Source: Sphingobacteriales bacterium (lineage in GTDB: Bacteria; Bacteroidota; Bacteroidia; Chitinophagales; UBA2359). Taken from it: a DNA stretch of 64,000 bases. The stretch covers positions 248,001 through 312,000 of the forward strand of contig JADJJT010000002.1 in the NCBI GenBank assembly GCA_016706405.1, in the 5' to 3' direction. The notes under the pieces were generated by a model. It was given only the letters and a program-made list of their open reading frames with translations. It searched no databases and was not told the origin of the DNA. This document shows positions 1-7,814 of the stretch, piece by piece (position 1 is the stretch's first letter; every line of letters starts with the position of its first letter). Made by a program: the position numbers and the translations under genes.

Positions 1-237
1 TTGGCGTTCTATGCTCATGTTTTTATGAATAATGCCAATACCACCTTCGCGTGCCATAGCAATAGCCATCCGGCTTTCGGTAACAGTGTCCATGCCAGCG
101 CTTATTAGGGGCATGTTTAGCCTTATGGTTGGTGTAAGTTGTGTAGTTAAGTCAACTTGATGAGGCAAAACTTCTGAGTAGGCTGGTATTAACAGCACAT
201 CGTCAAAAGTTAGCCCTTTGCGGTAGTTGCTTTCCAT
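1..237 (-). CDS. guaB: IMP dehydrogenase, N-terminal part (runs off the left edge)
   Basis: The first 79 codons of a gene that continues beyond the window. The translation begins MESNYRKGLTFDDVLLIPAY and continues with the conserved stretch LNMPLISAGMDTVTES and then MAREGGIGIIHKNMSIE, the standard N-terminal beta/alpha-barrel start of IMP dehydrogenase. The family oxidises IMP to XMP with NAD+, the committed step of GMP synthesis, in the cytoplasm. The start is the ATG at 235-237, preceded on its strand by an AT-rich tetranucleotide run (TTTA repeats) instead of a Shine-Dalgarno, as is usual in Bacteroidota. The CBS domains and the catalytic Cys lie outside the window. Confidence 0.93.
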   Translation of the reverse strand, partial: MESNYRKGLTFDDVLLIPAYSEVLPHQVDLTTQLTPTIRLNMPLISAGMDTVTESRMAIAMAREGGIGIIHKNMSIERQ

Positions 238-240
238 AAA

Positions 241-577
241 TAAATAAATAAAGTAATTAATGCAATTTTTGCCTTGTGTATGATAGATGGATAAAATAAA
301 ACAAGTTGAATGGCTTGTATAATATTGCACCATGCTAACCAGAATGGCGAATACTGAGTTAGCAAATAAAAGCCCTTTCGTTAAAATTGCCTGCAAAATT
401 AAACTTATTTTTCCGGATGACGCAGGCTTTTTTACCTTGAAAATCCGGAAATAAGTTTAAATGATGTTAATTCTTATAAAGTAAAAAGTGTAATTATTAA
501 TAATATCGGCTTTATTTTGTACCTTTGCGTTAATTATTTGTTATCGCATTTTGTTTAATATATTTTTTTAAAATAGT
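241..577. other. Divergent spacer between guaB and the S9 peptidase gene
   Basis: A 337-base AT-rich divergent spacer. It holds the promoter of the rightward gene (520-527) and two TCCGGA palindromes near 412 and 443. I see no RNA gene, no repeat array and no credible small coding frame. Confidence 0.6.
520..527 (+). promoter_or_regulatory. Bacteroidota -7 element (TACCTTTG) for the S9 peptidase gene
   Basis: Exact match to TAnnTTTG, 50 bases before the start codon. I see no clear TTTG -33 element at the usual 19-21-base spacing. Confidence 0.6.
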
Positions 578-2443
578 ATGCAAATACCATTCACGCCGAC
601 CATACCTTTAGAAGATTTTTTTAAGATGCCCGAGAAAACAGGTTTTGCCATTTCGCCGAACGGGCAAAATATAGCTTGGTTGGCTCCTTATGCCAACCGG
701 TTAAATGTCTATACCGCCCTTATTGAGCATCCGGAAGAAAAGCACCTTTTAACCAATAGCACCGACCGAAATATAGCAGGCTGCTTTTGGGGAAATGACG
801 ACTATATCCTTTATTTAAAAGATACAGACGGCGATGAAAACTTTCGTTTGTACAGCGTACATAAATCGGGCCTTGAAGATGCCGTTTTGTTAACACCTTT
901 TGATGGTATTAAAGTTAATATTATTGATTTATTGCTCAACGGTCACCAAGATGAAATTTTAATTACCCATAATCACCGCGACAAACGCCATTTCGATGTT
1001 TATAAACTAAATATCCGCACTAGTCAAGCTGAGTTAGTGCTTGAAAACCCGGGGGGCTACCTAAGTTTTACTTGCGACCAAGAAGGCGCCGTCCGGATGG
1101 TTACGCTCGTAGAAGGGGCAACAACATACATTTGCCACCGGAAAACAGCGCAAGACAAGTTTGAAAAAATACTTTCGTTTAGTTTTAAAGATAGTTTTGA
1201 GGCAATAGCCTTTGATGCCAACAACGAACATATCTACGCTTTGTCGAACATAAACCGCGACAAAGCCGCTTTGGTTCGGTATGATATTGCCAATAATAAA
1301 GAGTTGGATTTGATTTTTGAACATCCGGAAGTTGATTGTACCGGATGCCGCATCTCGCGCCTCACATGGAAACCTCAAGCCGTAATTTACGAGGCGTGGA
1401 AACAGGAAATGCACTTTTTAGATGCCGATTTTGCCCAAAACTACCAACAACTTAAAAGTTTATTACCCAACAATCAATTGGAAATTGCCGTTATTAGCCG
1501 GAGTTTAGACGAAAAAATTTGGCTAGTTCGCACCTACAGCGACCGGCAATTAGGCAGTTTTTATGTTTATAACACCACTACCAATACTTTGCAATTTTTG
1601 GCCGATAACTCGCCTTGGATGGACAAGTATGAACTTGCCGAAATGCGCCCAATTAAATACACCACCCGAGACGGTTTAACAGTACACGGCTATTTAACTT
1701 TACCGGTTGGGGTCGAAGCCTCTAAACTACCCGTTGTAGTAAACCCACACGGCGGCCCGTGGGCACGCGACCATTGGGGCTTTAATCCCGAAGTGCAGTT
1801 TTTGGCCAACAGAGGCTATGCCGTTTTGCAAATGAACTTTAGAGGGTCGGTAGGTTTTGGCCGCAAATTTTGGGAGGCCTCTTTTAAACAATGGGGGCTT
1901 ACAATGCAGAACGATATTACAGATGGCGTACAATGGCTAATTGAACAAGGAATTGCCGACCCGCAGCGTATTGCCATTTATGGTGCCAGTTATGGGGGCT
2001 ATGCAACTTTGGCGGGCATTACTTTTACACCTAATTTATATGCCTGTGCCATAGACTATGTAGGCGTTTCGAACCTGTTTACCTTCATGAAATCAATACC
2101 GCCGTATTGGGAGGTTTTTTTAGACCAAATGTACCAAATGGTTGGCCACCCCGAACACGATAAAGACTATTTTACGGCAGCTTCGCCCGTTTTCCATGTT
2201 AATAATATTAAAGTGCCTCTGTTTATAGCACAAGGTGCCAAAGACCCACGTGTAAACATTAATGAAAGCGACCAGGTTGTAGAAGCCTTGCAAAAACGCG
2301 GTGTTACAATAAACTATATGGTTAAAGACAACGAAGGTCACGGATTTTTGAACCAAGAAAACAAGTTTGAATTTTACAAAGCCATGGAAGAGTTTTTGGC
2401 AACCCATTTATTAGTTGATGAAAAAGCTGCTTTTGCCGCCTAA
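578..2443 (+). CDS. S9 family (prolyl oligopeptidase / acylaminoacyl-peptidase type) serine peptidase
   Basis: A 621-residue protein with two parts: an N-terminal beta-propeller-like region (about residues 20-350) and a C-terminal alpha/beta-hydrolase peptidase domain (about 380-610). The catalytic triad is readable: Ser471 in GASYGGY, Asp556 in GAKDPRVN and His588 in NEGHGF. The HGGPWARD stretch is the usual oxyanion-hole region. S9 enzymes cleave short peptides after proline or remove acylated N-terminal residues. There is no signal peptide, so a cytoplasmic peptide-recycling role is likely (inference). Length fits the family. It converges with the next gene across a hairpin at 2491-2530. 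Confidence 0.9.
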   Translation: MQIPFTPTIPLEDFFKMPEKTGFAISPNGQNIAWLAPYANRLNVYTALIEHPEEKHLLTNSTDRNIAGCFWGNDDYILYLKDTDGDENFRLYSVHKSGLEDAVLLTPFDGIKVNIIDLLLNGHQDEILITHNHRDKRHFDVYKLNIRTSQAELVLENPGGYLSFTCDQEGAVRMVTLVEGATTYICHRKTAQDKFEKILSFSFKDSFEAIAFDANNEHIYALSNINRDKAALVRYDIANNKELDLIFEHPEVDCTGCRISRLTWKPQAVIYEAWKQEMHFLDADFAQNYQQLKSLLPNNQLEIAVISRSLDEKIWLVRTYSDRQLGSFYVYNTTTNTLQFLADNSPWMDKYELAEMRPIKYTTRDGLTVHGYLTLPVGVEASKLPVVVNPHGGPWARDHWGFNPEVQFLANRGYAVLQMNFRGSVGFGRKFWEASFKQWGLTMQNDITDGVQWLIEQGIADPQRIAIYGASYGGYATLAGITFTPNLYACAIDYVGVSNLFTFMKSIPPYWEVFLDQMYQMVGHPEHDKDYFTAASPVFHVNNIKVPLFIAQGAKDPRVNINESDQVVEALQKRGVTINYMVKDNEGHGFLNQENKFEFYKAMEEFLATHLLVDEKAAFAA

Positions 2444-2490
2444 TTTTTTCCGGATTTATTGCTGTAGCATATCCTTAGACATAAGCGAAA

Positions 2491-2530
2491 AACAAACCCT
2501 TGATAACTGCGTAGTTATTAGCAGTTTGTT
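2491..2530. terminator. Bidirectional hairpin between convergent genes
   Basis: Outer arms AACAAAC (2491-2497) and GTTTGTT (2524-2530) are perfectly complementary. The inner arms TGATAACT (2501-2508) and AGTTATTA (2513-2520) pair with one G-T wobble around a GCGT loop, with a 3x3 internal loop between the two stems. It sits between the convergent stops of the S9 peptidase and GGGP-synthase-like genes, so a two-way terminator is the natural reading. Confidence 0.55.
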
Positions 2531-2536
2531 TGTTGT

Positions 2537-3280
2537 TTAACGTATAGCTTTGGCTATATCTAACATTAATTGTGGGTTTTGCTCAAAAGCAGTGCCAATT
2601 ACCAACAAATCGGCACCAGCTTGGCATAAAGCAGCAGCTTGTTGTGGCGTTTTTATGCCGCCACCTACAATTAAAGGAATCTCAATTTGTTGTTTAACGG
2701 CTGCCACAGTTGCAATAGGTACACTATTTATGGCACCGCTGCCGGCATCTAAATAAATTAATTTTAAACCTAACAGTTCGCCAGCGAGGGCGGTACAGGC
2801 TGCAATATCGGGTTTATTGGCGGGTATGGGGCTACTGCCGCTCATGTACGATACCGTTGTAGCAGTGCCGCCGTCAATCAAAACATATCCGGTTGGTAGT
2901 GCTTCGAGGCGCATTGCCTGCACTAATGGGGCAGCTATAACATGTTGGCCAATAAGTAAATCGGGATTTCGGCCCGATATTAACGATAAAAATAAAACCG
3001 CATCGGCACTTGGGGTTAATTGTAGCGGGCTCCCCGGAAATAAAATAACGGGCAAGGAACTGTGCTGCTTTAAGGCTTGCGCCAGGTCGTCGGTTTGATG
3101 TTTGGTAACCAAACTGCCACCCAAAAACCAATAATTCACACCGGCTTGCAAAGCCAGCGTGCTAAGTGAGGGCACATCAGTTAATTGCAATTTATCCGGA
3201 TCAACCAATACTGCAAGTTGCTTTTTGCCTTCGAGTTTGGTTTTAATAATTTGAGAATATACAATAGATGGTCGTTGCAT
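2537..3280 (-). CDS. Geranylgeranylglyceryl/heptaprenylglyceryl phosphate synthase family protein
   Basis: A 247-residue single-domain TIM barrel. Family signatures are the LVDPDK strand (residues 25-30), FLGGSLVT (52-59), a YLDAGSGA stretch and the C-terminal phosphate-binding VGGGIKTP loop followed by GADLLVIGTAFEQNP. The family joins a polyprenyl diphosphate to the sn-3 hydroxyl of glycerol-1-phosphate. In archaea this begins membrane ether-lipid synthesis; Bacteroidota carry their own group whose product is less settled. The sequence cannot give the prenyl chain length. It is transcribed leftward from a -7 element at 3366-3373. The assignment to the family is firm; the physiological role is not. 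Confidence 0.88.
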   Translation of the reverse strand: MQRPSIVYSQIIKTKLEGKKQLAVLVDPDKLQLTDVPSLSTLALQAGVNYWFLGGSLVTKHQTDDLAQALKQHSSLPVILFPGSPLQLTPSADAVLFLSLISGRNPDLLIGQHVIAAPLVQAMRLEALPTGYVLIDGGTATTVSYMSGSSPIPANKPDIAACTALAGELLGLKLIYLDAGSGAINSVPIATVAAVKQQIEIPLIVGGGIKTPQQAAALCQAGADLLVIGTAFEQNPQLMLDIAKAIR

Positions 3281-3365
3281 GCAGTAGCTACCTTAAACTA
3301 ACAGTCAATCAATCAATCAATTAATTAATAGAACAAAAAACTACCAGTAAACAATATATAAGCGG

Positions 3366-3373
3366 CAAAATTA
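3366..3373 (-). promoter_or_regulatory. -7 element for the GGGP-synthase-like gene
   Basis: CAAAATTA on the + strand, which is TAATTTTG on the coding strand and an exact TAnnTTTG match, about 86 bases upstream of the start codon. Confidence 0.5.
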
Positions 3374-3592
3374 CGCTTTTTAACTTAACCCTTCCCGAAT
3401 TATTAGACCATAAAATTAAAGCATATAATATAAATATTGTTTGATTTTGATTTATTTACCTTTCAGTTAGGGCAAAATAATACTAAAAACGGGAACTTTT
3501 TAAGAAAATTAGCGGTATTGATAAATGTTAAAGTCTGTGCAGACAACCAAAGAGCATTACAGGGGCAAAAAATAAAATCCGGAAAAAATGAT

Positions 3593-3600
3593 TAATTTTG
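3593..3600 (+). promoter_or_regulatory. -7 element, probably the original yqeY promoter
   Basis: TAATTTTG matches TAnnTTTG and points right. Only the IS separates it from yqeY: with the 927-bp element and one TAA copy removed, the distance to the yqeY start would be about 126 bases. It is therefore the likely native promoter, now displaced by the insertion (inference). Confidence 0.45.
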
Positions 3601-3694
3601 CCCTTGGCTTAGGGCATTCAGATTGTCTTTGCTATTTAGCCTAAATATATAACCATCCGGTATTCATATAACGTATAAATAAGAAATAGAATAA

Positions 3695-4621
3695 GAGACT
3701 GTCTAAAAATTAAAAATTGGCATGCCAGTCCTAAAAATTGATAGGAAAAAAGTTATTAAAAGAGATGTGAATAAAAGACTATCAGTTTGACGTTTAAATA
3801 ATAATTCATAGCTTTATGAAAATCAAACACATAAAGTAAAATGAAAACCTACCCAAGCAGTCTCACCGATAGTCAATGGAGTGCAATATTAGGCATTTTA
3901 GACGACAAACGGAAACGAAAACACAGTTTAAGAGAAATTTTTAATGCGCTGTTCTATTTGCTTAAACTGGCTGTCAATGGCGCATGCTGCCGTTCCATTT
4001 TCCGTCATGGAAGCTTGTTTACTACTATTTTACCAAGTGGAAGAAGGATGGGACGATAGAACTCATCCATGAAATACTCAGGGATAAGACTCGAAAGCAA
4101 GCAGGCAGGGCTTCATCGCCAAGTGTTGGTATAATTGATAGCCAGAGCGTAAAGACAACAAGCGTCGGAGGCTTGTGCAGAGGGATTGACGGGGGTAAAA
4201 AGTTAAAGGCAGAAAGCGGCATATTATTGTAGATACAATGGGACTACTTTTAGCGGTTGTGGTTCATGCGGCAAATGAGCATGACAGTAAATCAGCCCCA
4301 ATGGTTATAGCTGACCTCAGAGGCAGGTTTTGCAGATTGGTAAAGATAGTAGCTGATGGCGGGTATAGAGGCGAGTTAATTGAAAATACCCGCAAAACGT
4401 TTGGGTGGGTGGTTGAGGTTGTAAGTAGATCGAATACAGCCTCGAAATTCAGAGTATTGCCAAAAAGATGGATTGTTGAAAGAACTTTTGCATGCCTCGA
4501 AAACTATCGAAGATTGAGTAAAGACTTTGAGTTCCAAACCGAAACGAGCCAGACAATGATCCAACTTGCCATGATAAAATTGATGCTTAATAGAATTAGA
4601 AAATAAAATTTAGACAGGCTC
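3695..4621 (+). mobile_element. IS5-family insertion sequence, 927 bp, with a decayed transposase
   Basis: The left end starts GAGACTGTCTAAA (3695-3707). The right end, read inward on the other strand, starts GAGCCTGTCTAAA (4609-4621), so 12 of 13 terminal bases match. A 3-bp direct repeat TAA flanks the element (3692-3694 and 4622-4624), the kind of short TNA duplication seen in the IS427-like part of the IS5 family. The single transposase gene carries two -1 frame breaks. The element has no TCCGGA palindrome, although that motif is frequent throughout the host sequence, which supports recent arrival from elsewhere. It lies 33-36 bases upstream of yqeY. Confidence 0.88.
3841..4606 (+). pseudogene. 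IS5-family DDE transposase, broken by two -1 frameshifts
   Basis: Three overlapping open segments, each in the next -1 frame (starting at 3841, near 3966 and near 4205), together read as one transposase of about 255 residues. Adding one A to the AAA near 3964 restores LLKTGCQWRMLPFHFPSWK. Adding one A to the A5 run near 4198-4203 restores GKKVKGRKRHIIVDTMG. The DDE core is visible: Asp in GIIDSQSVKTT, Asp in VADGGYRGEL and Glu in RTFACLENYRR. Each break costs one base in an A run, so either the copy is dead or the assembly has homopolymer errors. A double programmed frameshift is unlikely because AAA is a poor slippery site. Confidence 0.85.
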
Positions 4622-4656
4622 TAACATTATTATTTTTTTACTAACTTACAAAATCT

Positions 4657-5106
4657 ATGTCTTTAGAAATTAAAATTAACGACGACATTAAAGAGGCTAT
4701 GCGCGCTAAAGACCAAGCCGCTTTGCGCAGTTTGCGTGCCATTAAATCGGCCATACTATTAGCCAAAACCAGCGAAGGCAATAGCGGCGACCTTACCGAA
4801 GCCGACGAAATTAAAATATTATCGAAATTAGCTAAACAACGCAACGACTCAATTAATATATTTGTACAACAAAACCGCCCCGATTTAGCCCAAACCGAGC
4901 GCGAAGAATTGCAAATTATTGAACGTTACTTACCACAAAAACTTACCTCCGACGAATTAATCGCGGCCTTAAAACAAATTATTGCCCAAACTGGGGCTAC
5001 ATCGCCCAAAGAAATGGGCAAAGTAATTGCCGAGGCTAACAAACAATTTGCAGGCCGCGCCGATGGTAAAACCATAGCCGAAACTGTAAAGCAACTGCTA
5101 CAGTAG
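4657..5106 (+). CDS. yqeY: GatB/YqeY-domain protein
   Basis: A 149-residue protein that is entirely a YqeY domain: N-terminal helices (INDDIKEAMRAKDQAALRSLRAIKSAI), the family's EIKILSKLAKQRNDSI segment, the ERYLPQKLTSDEL turn and a C-terminal MGKVIAEANKQFAGRADG segment. The domain resembles the tRNA-binding tail of the GatB amidotransferase subunit. Standalone YqeY proteins are widely conserved but their exact job is not settled; a link to tRNA or amidotransferase function is inference. The IS ends 35 bases before the start codon, so transcription now has to come from the IS or from the short AT-rich stretch between. Confidence 0.9.
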   Translation: MSLEIKINDDIKEAMRAKDQAALRSLRAIKSAILLAKTSEGNSGDLTEADEIKILSKLAKQRNDSINIFVQQNRPDLAQTEREELQIIERYLPQKLTSDELIAALKQIIAQTGATSPKEMGKVIAEANKQFAGRADGKTIAETVKQLLQ

Positions 5107-5173
5107 TAATCGCTTTTTTTGCTAAAAATGTAATTTTTTAACCAACTAAACTATAAGTTACTAAATCTTAATG

Positions 5174-5181
5174 TATCTTTG
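5174..5181 (+). promoter_or_regulatory. -7 element (TATCTTTG) for the CvpA-like gene
   Basis: Exact TAnnTTTG match in the 252-base spacer after yqeY. It implies a leader of about 170 bases before the start at 5359. Confidence 0.5.
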
Positions 5182-5358
5182 CATTTATTAAGATAAAATA
5201 TACACACAAGCTGCGAACTAAACTCGTGTGCGCGCAAACAATAAATATTTTGCAAGCAACCTGGATCAAACTTTGTATTTATACAATTACCCGATGCCTA
5301 CCACCGCCTCCCTATCAAATGCGTTTGCGCCACATTTTTTTAACTTGCCGCTTGAAAT

Positions 5359-6051
5359 ATGAACCCACTTGATATAGCTTTTATAGCCGTTATTGGCTTT
5401 GGTTTGGTAAAAATAATGCAGCCACACTTTAGTGGAACCCTATTTTTTTTATTCAAACTTTTTTCGAGCATTGCTGCCTCGATTATGTTTTACCCCTTTT
5501 TTACCCGCATTTTGTTAATGGCGGGTGGAGGGCGTATTTCTGCAAATTATTTTCCGATAATTGCTTTTTTAATGCAAATAGGATTTTGGTTTTCGGTTTT
5601 TTATATTTTAGAACGAGCCTATGTTTATGGCAATAAAGCCAAAGAGTTTCATTTGGCAAAAGCATTGGGCGGATTAGCATGGATGGCCACTTTAATTTAT
5701 TTGTTTAGTTTAGCCACCAATATTACCGAAAATAGCCGGATGGTAGAAAAAGAAACCACTGCGGAGTCGAATGTTTATCCGTATATTGAGCCAGTGGCGC
5801 GCTTTGCACATTGCCAAATGGATAATATTTTTCAGCGCACATCAAAAATCCGGGAGTCCTTTATACTTGTTTTAAATAAAGCACGCGATTTGTCGGTAGG
5901 CACGTGTTTGCCTGAAAGTACTGCTACTAATTCTACCCAAAATCGGCCTACACCACCACCGCCAACTCAACCACCACCAGCAACTACCACCACCACCACG
6001 CCCACCACCTCAACAAATACTAATACCCCCCTGCCGCCTCACCGCGATTAA
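5359..6051 (+). CDS. CvpA-like membrane protein with a Pro/Thr-rich tail
   Basis: A 230-residue protein. The first about 125 residues hold four hydrophobic segments and begin MNPLDIAFIAVIGFGLVKI, the CvpA-family start also seen in the second copy at 12715. The family is named for colicin V production and is associated with envelope processes, but its biochemistry is unclear. After the membrane part comes a soluble linker with two Cys, then a low-complexity tail of Pro and Thr (about residues 195-230, bases 5950-6030) made of ACC/CCA codon runs. The tail is prone to slippage and absent from the paralogue. It precedes a flippase gene by 48 bases and may share its transcript. Family assignment is moderate. 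Confidence 0.6.
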   Translation: MNPLDIAFIAVIGFGLVKIMQPHFSGTLFFLFKLFSSIAASIMFYPFFTRILLMAGGGRISANYFPIIAFLMQIGFWFSVFYILERAYVYGNKAKEFHLAKALGGLAWMATLIYLFSLATNITENSRMVEKETTAESNVYPYIEPVARFAHCQMDNIFQRTSKIRESFILVLNKARDLSVGTCLPESTATNSTQNRPTPPPPTQPPPATTTTTTPTTSTNTNTPLPPHRD

Positions 6052-6065
6052 GTAGAATTAGCGTT

Positions 6066-6092
6066 AATAGTTCGTTTCGTTCGTTCGTTTGT
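6066..6092 (+). repeat. TTCG-type tandem repeat just before a flippase start codon
   Basis: Imperfect CGTT/TTCG tetranucleotide repeat (GTTCGTTTCGTTCGTTCGTT) ending about 10 bases before the ATG at 6100. Changes in repeat number would alter the spacing of the translation start region. No promoter motif overlaps it. Confidence 0.5.
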
Positions 6093-6099
6093 TAATTTT

Positions 6100-7596
6100 A
6101 TGGCGCAACAAACATCTTCAAAATCGGTTAGTGTTGGCTTATTGCTAATTGGGCAGTTTTTGAACGTGGGTTTACTGTTTATCTTTACCCCTTGGTTAGC
6201 GAGGGCACTTAGTAAAGCAGATTATGGCACTTATGGGCAGGTTATGTTGGTATCTGATTTGCTGCGCAATTTGGCAAATACAGGCTTAGCCACTGTTTTT
6301 TCGTTGTATTTGGCGCGCAAGCAATATCCGGATGCAACTATTTTTAGGTCGTTTATGGCCTTGTATATATTGTTAGGTCTTATTAGTATGGGGGCAATAT
6401 TAGTTATTTCTCCGGTTGCAAGTATTGTCTTTAACAATCCTCATTTAGGCTATTTAACTGCCTTGTACGCATTTCATTTGCCACTTCAAATGGCGGTAAA
6501 TCCCATTTGCCATACTTTAATACATTACAGACACAGTAAACACTATTTGGGTGTGTCGGTGTTGGGTACGTTAATCAGGTTGTTGGCAATGTTGGTTGCC
6601 GTACAAGTATATAATACGGTTGAAGCGCTTATCATTAGTTTTTATTTAGTGCCGCTGTTTCAGGGTATATATGGGTTAGCCACAATGCCGCGCCACTTAT
6701 TGGCTAAAGGGGCATCCATAGAATGGTCTATATTAAAACCAGCTTGGAAACAAAGTTTTCCGTTAGCAATAACTCAAACCCTGAGCTTTTGTTATATTCT
6801 AATTGCCGGACAGCTTATAAGCTGGAACTATGGGACAGAAGTTTTTGCCTTGTTTAGAAACGGCATAGCCGAATTGCCTTTAATAAGTTATGTGTATATA
6901 TCGGTAGGCACTATTTTATTACCCGACATGGCCATTATGTTGCAGCAAAATCGTATCGCCGAGTTTATAAGGCTTAAGCGCGATATAGCTGCCCAAACGG
7001 CCGCCTTAATTTATCCGGTAATTGCATTTTTATTAGTATTTGCGGCCTGTTTTGTGCCTTTGTACTACGGCCAAAAATACATTGACAGTACACCAATATT
7101 TTTTATAGCTAATTTAATATTGTTATTTAAAATTACCAATTATGCCGATGTGTTAAATCTTACCAATAGTGCGTCGTTAATATTGCGTATTAATTGGCAA
7201 GTTTTATTATTTAATTTGCTTGTCAGTTGGGTTTTAATACATTATTTAAATATACAAGGGGGGGCATTAGCATTATTACTCACCAACGCATTGTTATATT
7301 TGTTGTTGTTGCGAAAATCAATGCAAGTTATTAAACAACCACTATGGGCTACCATACCACTGCGCAATATTATAAAACAGGCATTGTATTATGTAGTGCT
7401 TGCTTTAACGATACGCCTAATAGCGGGTAAGGCTGCGTTTTCTTTTTTGGGTTTTGTAGCATCGTTATTTGTATATACATTAATTGTTTACCTAAGCGCT
7501 GCCAAATTAGGATGGCTTAATGTGCGGTATTATTACTCCTTTTTTGCTAAAATACCCTTAGGAAAACCATTATACAACTGGTTGCTAAAAAATTAA
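6100..7596 (+). CDS. Oligosaccharide flippase family membrane protein (Wzx/MATE-like)
   Basis: A 498-residue, very hydrophobic protein with about 12-14 predicted membrane segments through its whole length. It starts SVSVGLLLIGQFLNVGLLFIF and soon reaches LARALSKADYGTYGQVMLV, the pattern of the polysaccharide-biosynthesis (Wzx-like) exporter family, where an early segment is followed by a 'YG' loop. Such proteins move lipid-linked oligosaccharides across the inner membrane. No glycosyltransferase lies next to it, so the substrate cannot be inferred. Two other flippase-like genes occur in this window (32997-34391 and 43529-45034). Confidence 0.8.
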   Translation: MAQQTSSKSVSVGLLLIGQFLNVGLLFIFTPWLARALSKADYGTYGQVMLVSDLLRNLANTGLATVFSLYLARKQYPDATIFRSFMALYILLGLISMGAILVISPVASIVFNNPHLGYLTALYAFHLPLQMAVNPICHTLIHYRHSKHYLGVSVLGTLIRLLAMLVAVQVYNTVEALIISFYLVPLFQGIYGLATMPRHLLAKGASIEWSILKPAWKQSFPLAITQTLSFCYILIAGQLISWNYGTEVFALFRNGIAELPLISYVYISVGTILLPDMAIMLQQNRIAEFIRLKRDIAAQTAALIYPVIAFLLVFAACFVPLYYGQKYIDSTPIFFIANLILLFKITNYADVLNLTNSASLILRINWQVLLFNLLVSWVLIHYLNIQGGALALLLTNALLYLLLLRKSMQVIKQPLWATIPLRNIIKQALYYVVLALTIRLIAGKAAFSFLGFVASLFVYTLIVYLSAAKLGWLNVRYYYSFFAKIPLGKPLYNWLLKN

Positions 7597-7746
7597 TTTA
7601 AATGAATTATCAAGAAAGAAATTTGGAAAACCACACAATTATAGCTTCTATTATTTTCTTTTTTCCGGAAAATGAACTGGCAGCCAAGTTTCGCTATCCT
7701 TTATCCACTAAAACAAAATTGGTTTGTAGCTCTTAAATTAACGATG

Positions 7747-7754
7747 TAACTTTG
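7747..7754 (+). promoter_or_regulatory. -7 element (TAACTTTG) for the LolE-like gene
   Basis: Exact TAnnTTTG match, about 60 bases before the GTG start at 7815. Confidence 0.5.
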
Positions 7755-7814
7755 TTGCGCTTTTTGTACTGGCTAAATATCTTTAAAAGAACAAGCTAAT
7801 TCTTTTTTAAAACC

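Larger units (their letters stand above)
3281..3694. other. Spacer between the GGGP-synthase-like gene and the IS
   Basis: About 410 bases without a gene. It contains a tetranucleotide run of TCAA/AATT units near 3303-3328, the leftward promoter at 3366-3373, a TCCGGA site near 3578 and a rightward promoter element at 3593-3600. I see nothing coding. Confidence 0.55.

Noticed and set aside
3841..4240. Programmed -1 frameshifting of the IS transposase
   Set aside because: Two separate shifts would be needed and the first sits on AAA, which is too short a slippery run; simple base loss explains both.
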